Shown here: positions 8,014-18,867 of the stretch, in pieces
How positions within the stretch are numbered: position 1 is the first letter of the stretch
Layout of the letters: the number at the start of each line of letters is the position of its first letter
Source: Burkholderiales bacterium
Lineage (GTDB): Bacteria; Pseudomonadota; Gammaproteobacteria; Burkholderiales; Ga0077523
Direction: 5' to 3'
Assembly (NCBI GenBank): GCA_022843925.1
Contig: JALHMS010000015.1
Span: 63,167 to 127,166 of the forward strand
DNA: 64,000 bases
The notes under the pieces: generated by a model
Database searches by the model: none
What the model was told of the DNA's origin: nothing
Seen by the model: only the letters and a program-made list of their open reading frames with translations
Position numbers and translations under genes: made by a program

Positions 8014-9093
8014 ATGCGCACAGCCATCCTCGGCGGCGGCCACGGTTGTTACGCGGCCGCGGCCGATCTTTCCGAACAGGGCCACGAGGTGCGTCTCTGG
8101 CGGCGTGACGCGGCGGCGCTCGCCCCGCTCCTCGCCGACCCGGTCATCGGGTTGAAGGACATCGACGGTCACCGCGGCGTCCGCATCGCGCTTGCCACGG
8201 TCGACATCGGCGAGGCCCTGCGCGGCGCGCGATTGATCGTGATTCCGTCGCCCGCGCTCGCGCAGGACGACATCGCGCGCGCCATGGCGCCACACCTCGT
8301 CGATGGCCAGGTCGTCTTCCTCCCGCCGGGCACCTTCGGCAGTGTCGCGATGGCCCGGGCCGTCCGTGCGGCGGGCTGCACGGCCGACGTGCTCTGGGCC
8401 GAGACCGGCACGCTGCCCTATCTCGCGCGGAAGCACGGCCCCGCAGAGGTTGCGATCACCATCCGCGCCGTCCGTCTTCCCACGGGCGTGTACCCTGCGC
8501 AGCGATCGGAAGAGGCCCTGGCGGTGATCCGCGAGGTGTACCCGGCGGTGGTGCCGTGCGGCGACGCGCTCTCCGGGGCCCTCATGAACGCCGGGCCGAT
8601 CATCCACCCGCCGCTCATCCTGATGAACGCCGCCCCGCTGCAGCACTTCGAGAGCTGGGACATCCACCACGAAGGCACCACGCCCGCCGTGCGCGCGGTG
8701 ACCGACCGCCTCGACGCCGAACGCATCGCGGTGCGCGAAGCCCTCGGCTACGGTGCCCCGCACTTCCCGCTCGCGGATCACTACACGGGCGATCGCTGGA
8801 TGTACGGCGACGCCCACAAGCGCCTCGTCGATTCCGGCGACTGGCGCGAGCACATCGACCTGCACACGCATCGCTACATGACCGAGGACGTCGTGATGGG
8901 GCTGGCGTTCCTCGCCTCCGTCGCACGCTGGGCCGGCTGCGATGCGCCGGTGGCGCACGGCCTGCTGGCCGTGGCGGGCGGTATCCTGGGGCGGGATCTC
9001 CGGACCGGGCCCCGGACCCTGGAAGCCATGGGACTCTACGGTCTCGATCGCGACGCGATGGCCGTCGCACTCGCAGAGGGTTTCACATCATGA
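8014..9093 (+). CDS. Octopine/nopaline-dehydrogenase-like NAD(P)-dependent oxidoreductase
   Basis: The 359-aa protein starts with a Rossmann motif (AILGGGHGCYAAAADL) and has a C-terminal opine dehydrogenase-type helical domain. NAGPIIHPPLILMNA carries the conserved His region, followed by EALGYGAPHFPL. Opine dehydrogenases reductively condense an amino acid with a keto acid; many chromosomal members act on other 2-hydroxy or imino acids. It overlaps the next gene by 4 bases (ATGA) and leads a five-gene operon with an acyl-CoA dehydrogenase-type enzyme and a TRAP transporter, pointing to uptake and oxidation of an organic acid. The substrate is not known. Confidence 0.82.
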   Translation: MRTAILGGGHGCYAAAADLSEQGHEVRLWRRDAAALAPLLADPVIGLKDIDGHRGVRIALATVDIGEALRGARLIVIPSPALAQDDIARAMAPHLVDGQVVFLPPGTFGSVAMARAVRAAGCTADVLWAETGTLPYLARKHGPAEVAITIRAVRLPTGVYPAQRSEEALAVIREVYPAVVPCGDALSGALMNAGPIIHPPLILMNAAPLQHFESWDIHHEGTTPAVRAVTDRLDAERIAVREALGYGAPHFPLADHYTGDRWMYGDAHKRLVDSGDWREHIDLHTHRYMTEDVVMGLAFLASVARWAGCDAPVAHGLLAVAGGILGRDLRTGPRTLEAMGLYGLDRDAMAVALAEGFTS

Positions 9094-10073
9094 AGGTGGA
9101 CCGACCGCATATCGCGATCGCCGGTGCCGGCCGCATGGGCCGCAGCATCGCGGTGGCATTCGCCCACGGTGGCTACGAGGTCGACGTCATCGACTTCAAG
9201 CCCCGGCCGGATGACGAGTTCGAATGGCTGGCCGGGGAGGCGCGCGCCGAGATCATGGCGACGCTCCACGCTCTCGCCGCGCTCGATGCCATCCCGCGCG
9301 ATGCCGTCGATGCCGTGGCGCGGCGCGTGACGCTGCTGCCCCAGCGCGCCTCGGAGGTCGTGCTGCAGCGGGCCGACGTGGTGTTCGAGGCGGTTCCGGA
9401 AACGCTGGAGGCCAAGCGCGATGCCCTCGGCCGCATCGCCGCCGCGGTGGGGCCCGGTGCGACTATCGCCTCGACGACGTCCACGATCCTGTCGACCGAA
9501 CTGGCCGGCTTCGTGGCGCGGCCGGAGCGCTTCCTGAACGCGCACTGGCTGAACCCCGCGTTCCTCGTGCCCCTCGTCGAGTTGAGCCCGCACGCGACCA
9601 CGTCGCGCCACGTCGTCGCCTGGCTCCGCGCGATGCTCGAGGACATCGGCAAGGTGCCGGTGGAGTGCGCACCGTCGCCCGGGTACATCGTGCCGCGGTT
9701 GCAGGCGCTGATCATGAACGAGGCGGCGCGGATGGTGGAGGAGGGCGTCGCCACCGCCGAGGAGATCGACCGCGCGACGCGCTTCGGCCTCGGCCTGCGT
9801 TTCGCCTCCGTGGGCGTGCTGGAGTTCATCGACTACGGCGGCAACGACATCCTCTATCACGCGAGCCGCTATCTGGCGGAGCGCGTGTCGCACGAGCGCT
9901 TCTCGCCGCCGGACATCGTCGACCGGAACATGAAGGATGGCCGCAACGGCATGAAGAGCGGCGAAGGCTTCTTCGATCACAAGGCGCGCGACGGGGCCGC
10001 GTATCGTCAGGACGTGCTGGCGCGGACCCTCGGGATGCTGCGACACTTCGGGCTGCACCGGCCACCGCGCTGA
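9090..10073 (+). CDS. 3-hydroxyacyl-CoA dehydrogenase family protein
   Basis: This 327-aa enzyme has the NAD-binding motif GAGRMGRSIAVAFAHGG at residues 10-26, then the catalytic region with NAHWLNPAFLVPLVELSP. The C-terminal dimerisation domain contains SPGYIVPRLQALIMNEAARM. The family includes 3-hydroxybutyryl-CoA, L-gulonate and carnitine dehydrogenases. HW rather than HF before NP, and the single C-terminal domain, resemble the carnitine/lambda-crystallin subgroup, but this is only suggestive. It is translationally coupled to the opine-dehydrogenase-like gene by an ATGA overlap. The TRAP genes follow after 48 bases. Confidence 0.85.
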   Translation: MKVDRPHIAIAGAGRMGRSIAVAFAHGGYEVDVIDFKPRPDDEFEWLAGEARAEIMATLHALAALDAIPRDAVDAVARRVTLLPQRASEVVLQRADVVFEAVPETLEAKRDALGRIAAAVGPGATIASTTSTILSTELAGFVARPERFLNAHWLNPAFLVPLVELSPHATTSRHVVAWLRAMLEDIGKVPVECAPSPGYIVPRLQALIMNEAARMVEEGVATAEEIDRATRFGLGLRFASVGVLEFIDYGGNDILYHASRYLAERVSHERFSPPDIVDRNMKDGRNGMKSGEGFFDHKARDGAAYRQDVLARTLGMLRHFGLHRPPR

Positions 10074-10121
10074 GGTTGCGCCCCCGCGACGGGCGGCGAG
10101 ACATTCGGAGACAGGACACCC

Positions 10122-11123
10122 ATGACCCCATCGACCCCCGCCCGCAAGCGCCTGCGGGCGATCCTCGGCGCAGCCGTCGTCGCGCTGACTGCGACGCTGA
10201 CCGCGTCACTGCCCGCCGCGGCCCAGGAGATCACGCTCCGCGCCGCGAACGCCTTCCAGGAGGGCACGTACTACGCGCGGAACTTCGAGCGCTTCGTGAA
10301 GAAGGTGAACGAGGAGGGCAAGGGCCTCGTGCAGGTCAACTACGTGGGCGGTCCGAAGGCGATCCCCACGTTCGAGCTGGCGAACGCCGTGCGCGGCGGT
10401 GTCGTCGACCTCGCGAATACGACCACGTCGTTCACCACGAGCGTCGTCCCCGAGGGTCTCGCCTTCAACTACACGCATCTCACGATGGCCGAGATGCGGA
10501 AGAACGGCACGCTCGACTACCTGAACCGGATCTTCATGGAGAAGGGGCTGTACTACTACGCCCGCACCGGCGAGGGCATCCAGTACTACATCTACACGAA
10601 CCGGAGGATCGACCGCGCCGACCTCACCGGTTTCAAGATGCGCATCGCGCCCATCTACCGCGACTTCTTCCAGAAGCTCGGCGCGCAGGTGGTGCAGATC
10701 GCCCCGGGCGAGGTCTACACCGCGCTGGAACGCGGCGTCGTCGACGGCTACGGCTGGCCGCTCATCGGCATCTTCGATCTCGGCTGGCACGAGCGCACTA
10801 AGTACCGCGTCGAGCCCGGCTTCTACGCGATCGAGCTGGGCGTGATCTTCAACGCGAATACGTGGAAGCGCCTCAACCCGCAGCAGCGCCAGTTCCTCGA
10901 GAAGCAGGCCCAGTGGCTCGAGAGCCTCAACGTCGACATGGGCGGCAAGGATGCCCAGGCCGAGCTGAAGCGCCAGCAGGACGCCAACATCCAGGTGATC
11001 AAGCTCGACGACGCGCAGGCGAAGCTGCTCGTGAAGACGGCCAACGATGCCGCGTGGGCCGCCATCGTGGCGTCCAGCCCCGCGCACGGCGCGAAGCTCC
11101 GGGAGATGATGGCGCCGAAGTGA
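10122..11123 (+). CDS. dctP: TRAP transporter substrate-binding protein DctP
   Basis: A 333-aa periplasmic binding protein. A signal peptide covers about the first 35 residues (hydrophobic core ending ASLPAAAQ). The mature protein has the DctP pattern, including FKMRIAPIYRDFFQKLGAQVV with the conserved carboxylate-binding Arg. GVVDGYGWPL precedes the hinge. It captures the substrate, usually an organic acid anion, for the DctQM membrane complex encoded just downstream. The two upstream dehydrogenases suggest the ligand is their substrate or precursor. The identity of the ligand cannot be read from sequence. Confidence 0.9.
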   Translation: MTPSTPARKRLRAILGAAVVALTATLTASLPAAAQEITLRAANAFQEGTYYARNFERFVKKVNEEGKGLVQVNYVGGPKAIPTFELANAVRGGVVDLANTTTSFTTSVVPEGLAFNYTHLTMAEMRKNGTLDYLNRIFMEKGLYYYARTGEGIQYYIYTNRRIDRADLTGFKMRIAPIYRDFFQKLGAQVVQIAPGEVYTALERGVVDGYGWPLIGIFDLGWHERTKYRVEPGFYAIELGVIFNANTWKRLNPQQRQFLEKQAQWLESLNVDMGGKDAQAELKRQQDANIQVIKLDDAQAKLLVKTANDAAWAAIVASSPAHGAKLREMMAPK

Positions 11124-11193
11124 GGGCGGGTCCGCGCTGCCGGTGACGGCGGCGCGCGATGATCACCACCGGTCCTCCGGCCGCTCTTCCGAC

Positions 11194-11694
11194 ATGCCGC
11201 CGACACCCATGCGTGCCTGGTCCGTCCTGATGAATGCCTGCGGCGTGCTCGCCGCGCTGGTGATCGGCGCCATCGCAGCCGCGGTGAGTTACGACGTCAT
11301 CGGCCGCAACGTCGGCCTGCCGAGTCTGCCGTGGATCGTCGAAGTCTCGGAGATGGCGCTGCCGCTCGCCACGCTGCTCGCCGCGCCGTGGCTCCTGCAT
11401 CGCAACCAGCACGTCCGGCTCGACATCCTCGACGCCCGCCTGTCGCCCGGCTGGCGCGCCGCGATGGATCGCCTCGTGGCCCTCGTCGGACTGGTCGTTT
11501 GTGCCGTCATCGTCTGGTACGCGGTCGCCGTGATCCGAGACAACATCGCCATCGGTGCGATGGTGATGAAGAGCCTCGTCTTCCCCGAATGGTGGCTGTA
11601 CGTGCCGGTCCCGCTCAGCTTCGGGCTGATGACCGTGGAGTTCGCGCGACGTCTCGTGATGCCGACCGCGCGTGCGTCACGGGCGGGGGCCTGA
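11194..11694 (+). CDS. dctQ: TRAP transporter small permease DctQ
   Basis: This 166-aa protein has four predicted membrane helices: two near the N-terminus (ACGVLAALVIGAIAAAVSYD and PLATLLAAPWLLH) and two after residue 85. This matches the small TRAP subunit, which links the binding protein to the large permease. The first in-frame ATG group lies at 11194 and 11209. A longer start at 11143 would add a charged, non-conserved tail and is less likely. Two bases separate its stop from the dctM start, so the two are translationally coupled. Confidence 0.85.
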   Translation: MPPTPMRAWSVLMNACGVLAALVIGAIAAAVSYDVIGRNVGLPSLPWIVEVSEMALPLATLLAAPWLLHRNQHVRLDILDARLSPGWRAAMDRLVALVGLVVCAVIVWYAVAVIRDNIAIGAMVMKSLVFPEWWLYVPVPLSFGLMTVEFARRLVMPTARASRAGA

Positions 11695-11696
11695 CG

Positions 11697-13013
11697 ATGC
11701 TCTGGTGGCAGACCCTCGCGATGCTCTTCGGCATCCTCACGGTGCTGCTGCTCGTGGGGATGCCTGCAGCCTTTGCCTTCCTGGCGATCAACCTCGTGGG
11801 CGCCATCGTCTATCTCGGCGGTGAGCCGGGGCTGATGCAGGTGGTGCGCAACGGCGTCGCCGCCATCACCAACTTCTCGCTCACGCCGATTCCGCTCTTC
11901 GTGCTGATGGGCGAGGTGCTGTTCCACACGGGCGTCGCGATGAAGGCGATCGATGCCTTCGACCAGCTCATCTGGCGCGTGCCCGGCCGGCTCGCCGTCG
12001 TGGCGGTCGTGGCCGGCACAGTGTTCTCCGCGATCTCGGGGTCGACCATCGCCACGACCGCACTGCTGGGCGGTCTTCTGCTGCCCGAGATGCTGAAGCG
12101 GGGCTACCATCCGCGCATGGCGATGGGCCCGATCATGGCCATCGGCGGTGTCGACATGCTGATTCCGCCGTCGGCGCTCACGGTGCTGCTGGGCAGTCTG
12201 TCGGGCATCTCGATCTCGGGGCTGCTCATCGCGGGCGTCGTGCCCGGCATCCTCCTCGCGGCGCTCTTCGTCGGATACATCGTGCTCCGCGCGAAGCTCG
12301 ATCCGTCGCTCGCGCCGCGCTTCGAGCACACGCGCCTGCACGGTTGGGCGCGGTGGCGGCCGCTGGTCGTGTACGTCACGCCGCTCGTGGCGATCTTCGT
12401 GGTGGTGATCGTCGCGATGTCCGCGGGGTGGGCGACGCCCACGGAGTCCGCAGCGATCGGTGCGCTGGCGACGGTGATCGTGTCCGTGCTCTACCGGTCG
12501 CTCACGTGGGGGTCGCTGCTCGAGGCACTGAAGGGCACCGCGGCCATCTCGGGCGTGATCCTCTTCATCATCGTGGGTGCGACCACGTTCTCGCAGATCC
12601 TGTCGTTCTCTGGTGCGACGAACGGGCTCGTGACGCTGGTGCAGGACGCCGCGCTCCAACGGTGGATGGTGCTGGCGATCATGATGGGCATCCTGCTGGT
12701 GCTGGGCTGCTTCCTCGACCAGGTGAGCATGATGCTCATCACGCTGCCGTTCTACCTGCCACTAGCGCAGCACTTCCAGTTCGACATGCTGTGGTTCGGC
12801 GTGATGTTCCTGATCTGCATGCAGCTCGGCCTGCTGACGCCGCCGTTCGGCATGCTGCTCTTCACCATGCGCAGCGTGGCACCCGCATCGGTGCAGACCA
12901 GCGAGATTTTCCGCGCAGTGATGCCGTATGTGCTGTTCGGGTTGGTGATGCTGGGACTGGTGGCGTTCGTGCCGGCGGTGGCGACGTGGTTGCCGGGGGT
13001 GTTGTTGAAGTAG
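11697..13013 (+). CDS. dctM: TRAP transporter large permease DctM
   Basis: The 438-aa protein is almost wholly hydrophobic, with about 11-12 membrane segments. Family signatures include GSTIATTALLGGLLLPEM, IPPSALTVLLG and LGLLTPPFGMLLF, the last near the C-terminus. DctM carries the sodium-driven translocation path of TRAP transporters. It is the last gene of the operon starting at 8014. Tandem-repeat array 1 begins within about 60 bases of its stop codon and runs to the end of copA on the other strand. Confidence 0.92.
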   Translation: MLWWQTLAMLFGILTVLLLVGMPAAFAFLAINLVGAIVYLGGEPGLMQVVRNGVAAITNFSLTPIPLFVLMGEVLFHTGVAMKAIDAFDQLIWRVPGRLAVVAVVAGTVFSAISGSTIATTALLGGLLLPEMLKRGYHPRMAMGPIMAIGGVDMLIPPSALTVLLGSLSGISISGLLIAGVVPGILLAALFVGYIVLRAKLDPSLAPRFEHTRLHGWARWRPLVVYVTPLVAIFVVVIVAMSAGWATPTESAAIGALATVIVSVLYRSLTWGSLLEALKGTAAISGVILFIIVGATTFSQILSFSGATNGLVTLVQDAALQRWMVLAIMMGILLVLGCFLDQVSMMLITLPFYLPLAQHFQFDMLWFGVMFLICMQLGLLTPPFGMLLFTMRSVAPASVQTSEIFRAVMPYVLFGLVMLGLVAFVPAVATWLPGVLLK

Positions 13014-13069
13014 GGGTGGGGGACAGCGGCGCGATCGACGCGCGCGTTCCTGGACGCGCTGCTGCGCCA

Positions 13070-14158
13070 AAGCCATCGCGGCGTCGAGCGAAGCTCGACC
13101 CACGAAGGACCTTCGCCACTGGATTCCGCGATGCTGGAAACAACCCCCGTGGGTCGGGCTTCGCCCGACGCCTGCGCGCCCGGATTCATCGCTGCGTCCA
13201 AGCCATCGCCGCGTCGAGCGAAGCTCGACCCACGAAGGACCTTCGCCACTGGATTCCGCGATGCTGGAAACAACCCCCGTGGGTCGGGCTCCGCCCGACG
13301 CCCGAGTTCCCGGATTCGCAGCTGAGCCCAAGCCATCGCCGCGTCGAGCGAAGCTCGACCCACGAAGGACCTTCGCCACTGGATTCCGCGATGCTGGAAA
13401 CAACCCCCGTGGGTCGGGCTCCGCCCGACGCCCGAGTTCCTGGATTCGCAGCTGAGCCCAAGCCATCGCCGCGTCGAGCGAAGCTCGACCCACGAAGGAC
13501 CTTCGCCACTGGATTCCGCGATGCTGGAAACAACCCCCGTGGGTCGGGCTCCGCCCGACGCCCGAGTTCCTGGATTCGCAGCTGAGCCCAAGCCATCGCC
13601 GCGTCGAGCGATGCTCGACCGACGAAGGACCTTCGCCACTGGATTCCGCGATGCTGGAAACAACCCCCGTGGGTCGGGCTCCGCCCGACGCCCGCGTTTC
13701 TGGATTCACTGCTGTGCCCAAGCCATCGCCGCGTCGAGCGAAGCTCGACCCACGAAGGACCTTCGCCACTGGATTCCGCGATGCTGGAAACAACCCCCGT
13801 GGGTCGGGCTCCGCCCGACGCCCGCGTTCCCGGATTCGCTGCTGAGCCCAAGCCATCGCCGCGTCGAGCGATGCTCGATCCACGAAGGACCTTCGCCACT
13901 GGATTCCGCGATGCTGGAAACAACCCCCGTGGGTCGGGCTCCGCCCGACGCCCGAGTTCCTGGATTCGCAGCTGAGCCCAAGCCATCGCCGCGTCGAGCG
14001 AAGCTCGACCCACGAAAGAAGTCGCTCCTGGATTCGTTGGCGCTGGAAACAACCCCCGTGGGTCGGGCTCCGCCCGACGCCCGAGTTCCTGGATTCGCAG
14101 CTGAGCCCAAGCCATCGCCGCGTCGAGCGATGCTCGACCCACGAAGGGCTTCTCAACG
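13070..14158. repeat. Tandem array 1: eight 130-bp units plus a partial ninth
   Basis: Units begin at 13070, 13200, 13330, 13460, 13590, 13720, 13850 and 13980, exactly 130 bases apart. A partial copy starts at 14109 after one 129-base unit. Each unit holds two palindromes in opposite orientation. One has arms GTCGAGC/GCTCGAC followed by CCACGAAGG. The other is GTGGGTCGGGC/GCCCGAC. Loops vary (GAA, GAT; TTC, TCC) while arms stay fixed. The 1979-numbered unit starting at 13980 has a divergent middle (GAAGTCGCTCCTGG). The array fills the gap between the convergent dctM and copA stops. Because 130 is not a multiple of three, open frames through it are not genes. Confidence 0.95.
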
Positions 14159-14161
14159 CTT

Positions 14162-16639
<2,478 letters not shown>

Positions 16640-16724
16640 TGCCTCTGCGGATCACGCTGTCTCGGGGATGTGGAGTATGGACCGGTCGCGAGGGGCGTGT
16701 CCGCAGCGGATGCGCCATCATGTT

Positions 16725-16864
16725 TCGGAGCGGGCCATGCTTTTGTAGGAGCGGGCCATGCCCGCGAAAGCGTCGGTTCCGGTTGAAGCGTTTCCTCGCG
16801 CTCATCGCTTTCGGGGCCATGGGCCCCTCCTACAAGGGCATGGCCCGCTCCTACAGGCCCATGG
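16725..16864. repeat. GTAG REP/BIME cluster C
   Basis: The 294-base gap between divergent copA and the DNA ligase gene carries this cluster. A headless partial copy at about 16726 is followed by a full GTAG unit at about 16747. A reverse unit ends near 16834 and a second partial reverse copy ends near 16855. The partial copies are offset by about 21 bases on each flank, so the pair is extended at both outer ends. No other element or gene is seen in the gap. Confidence 0.85.
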
Positions 16865-16933
16865 CCGGCACAGCGGGCCGACGATCCGTGATGGCCATGG
16901 CCCGTTCGGCCACCGGCGAGCCACAATCCCCCC

Positions 16934-18544
16934 ATGCAACGCTTCGCCGCCCTCTACGCCGCGCTCGACGCGACCACCTCCACCCAGGCCAAGGTGGCGG
17001 CCATGGCCGACTACTTCGCCGCGGTCGACGACGCCGATGCCGCCTGGGCCGTCTTCATCCTCGCGGGCGGGAAGCTCCGGCAGGTCGTGCCGACGCGGCT
17101 GCTGCGGGAGGTCGCGATGCGCGAGGCCGGTGTCCCGGACTGGCTGTTCGAGGAGTCCTACCAGGCCGTCGGCGATCTCGCCGAGACCATCGCCCATCTG
17201 CTGCCCGGTGGCGGGCAGGGGGACGGCGCGTCGCTCACGGCGTGGATCGAGGGACGCCTGCTGCCGCTGCGCGGAGTTCCGCCCGACGAGGCCGGGGCCG
17301 GTCTGGTCGCCGCCTGGCGGGACCTCGACGCGCTCGGCCGGTTCGTCTGGAACAAGCTGATCACCGGTGGCCTGCGCGTCGGTGTCGCGAAGCCGCTGGT
17401 CGCGCGCGCCGTCGCGAAGGCCGCGGGCATCGAGGCGCGCCTTGTCGTCGAACGCATGATGGGCGAGTTCGCGCCCGAGCCCGCCCGCTATCGCGCGCTG
17501 CTCGCCGACGAAGGTGCGGACGAGCGCGCCGGGCGGCCGTATCCGTTCTTCCTCGCGCATCCGATCGCCGCCGAGCCGGCCTCGCTGGGACCCGTCGACG
17601 ATTGGCAGGCGGAATGGAAATGGGACGGCATCCGCGCCCAGGTCGTTCGCCGCGCGGAACGCATCTACCTCTGGTCGCGCGGCGAGGAACTCGTGACCGA
17701 CATCTTTCCGGAGGTCTCGACGGCCTCCGCGTGGCTGCCCGAGGGCACCGTCATCGACGGCGAGCTGCTCGCCTGGCGGGACGGCGCGCCACTGCCCTTC
17801 GCGATGCTGCAGCAGCGGCTCGGCCGCAAGAACTTCACCGCGAAGGTGCTGAAGGAAGTTCCCGTCGCGCTCGTCGCGTACGACCTCATGGAGGTCGACG
17901 GGGTCGATATCCGGTCGCAGCCGCTCGACGTCCGCCGGGCGCGGCTGGAGGCGCTCGTGGCGGCCCTGGACGACGCCCGCATCGTGGTGTCGCCGATCGT
18001 CACGGCGGATTCGTGGGCGACCCTGGCCGAGGCCCGTGCCGGCGCCCGCGGTCTGGGTGTCGAGGGTCTGATGCTCAAGCGCCGCGACTCCGCGTACGGC
18101 GCCGGCCGCGTCAAGCTCGGTCCCGGCGGCGAGTGGTGGAAGTGGAAGCTCGACCCCTACAGCGTCGACGCCGTGCTCGTGTACGCCCAGCGCGGCCACG
18201 GCCGGCGCGCGAGCCTCTACACCGACTACACCTTCGCCGTGTGGCGGGATGCGGAACTCGTGCCGTTCGCGAAGGCCTATTCGGGCCTGACCGACGCGGA
18301 GATCGCCGAGGTGGACAAGTTCGTGCGCGCGAACACGCGGGAGAAGTTCGGCCCGGTGCGCAGCGTCACGCCGCAGATCGTGATGGAGATCGGCTTCGAA
18401 GGCATCCAGCGATCGCCGCGCCACAAGAGCGGGGTGGCGGTGCGATTCCCGCGCATGCTGCGCCTCCGCCCCGACAAGTCCGCCGCGGAGGCCGACCGCC
18501 TCGATGCCCTGCACGCACTACTGAACGCTCCGGAGCCCCCATGA
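16934..18544 (+). CDS. ATP-dependent DNA ligase (bacterial ligase-associated repair type)
   Basis: The 536-aa protein has an N-terminal ligase domain (about 1-200). Next is the adenylation domain with the nucleotide-accepting lysine in KWDGIR (Lys229), and motifs such as VIDGELLAW and EGLMLKRRDSAYGAGR. The C-terminal OB-fold has WKWKLDPYSVDAVLVYAQ. It seals nicks through an AMP-lysine intermediate. Its length and order fit the bacterial ligase typically found with a DEXH helicase and a metallo-beta-lactamase exonuclease. Here the helicase is two genes downstream and the exonuclease is at 31635. Its stop overlaps the next start (ATGA at 18541). Confidence 0.93.
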   Translation: MQRFAALYAALDATTSTQAKVAAMADYFAAVDDADAAWAVFILAGGKLRQVVPTRLLREVAMREAGVPDWLFEESYQAVGDLAETIAHLLPGGGQGDGASLTAWIEGRLLPLRGVPPDEAGAGLVAAWRDLDALGRFVWNKLITGGLRVGVAKPLVARAVAKAAGIEARLVVERMMGEFAPEPARYRALLADEGADERAGRPYPFFLAHPIAAEPASLGPVDDWQAEWKWDGIRAQVVRRAERIYLWSRGEELVTDIFPEVSTASAWLPEGTVIDGELLAWRDGAPLPFAMLQQRLGRKNFTAKVLKEVPVALVAYDLMEVDGVDIRSQPLDVRRARLEALVAALDDARIVVSPIVTADSWATLAEARAGARGLGVEGLMLKRRDSAYGAGRVKLGPGGEWWKWKLDPYSVDAVLVYAQRGHGRRASLYTDYTFAVWRDAELVPFAKAYSGLTDAEIAEVDKFVRANTREKFGPVRSVTPQIVMEIGFEGIQRSPRHKSGVAVRFPRMLRLRPDKSAAEADRLDALHALLNAPEPP

Positions 18545-18867
18545 AGACTCTTCCCTATCGCGCGGTCACGTCGTCCGGTGCCGTGATCGACTGCCAGTTC
18601 GAGCTGCATCCCGAGACGGTGTCCCCCGGTGACGTCGCCCGCCTCGTGGGGGCGGTGCTCGACGCGCTGGACGTGAACATCGAAGGGCGGCCGCCGCTCT
18701 CGAACGGCGACGTGCTGCAGGCGGTGGCCATGGCGCTCGCGCTGCGCACCGAGATGCTCGCCGCGTCGCGCGCCATGAAGGACGCCCTGGCCCGCGACGT
18801 CGTCGAGCGCGCGCTGCGGAGCGTCGCCGACGCCAAGTACACGCGGTCTGGTGTCGGCCACGCCTGA
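18541..18867 (+). CDS. Small unknown protein between DNA ligase and DEXH helicase
   Basis: A 108-aa protein I cannot assign to a named family. It starts at 18541 inside the ligase stop (ATGA) and its 3' end overlaps the GTG start of the helicase by 17 bases, so all three are translationally coupled. The sequence is soluble, with an N-terminal beta-like stretch ([17 protein letters not shown]) and a long helical C-terminal half ([26 protein letters not shown]). No catalytic motif is evident. The tight packing suggests a role with the ligase or helicase, perhaps as a regulatory or DNA-binding partner; this is inference only. Confidence 0.8.
   Translation: MKTLPYRAVTSSGAVIDCQFELHPETVSPGDVARLVGAVLDALDVNIEGRPPLSNGDVLQAVAMALALRTEMLAASRAMKDALARDVVERALRSVADAKYTRSGVGHA

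Noticed and set aside
13070..14158. Possible CRISPR array
   Set aside because: The whole 130-base unit repeats with no unique spacers, and no cas gene is present.
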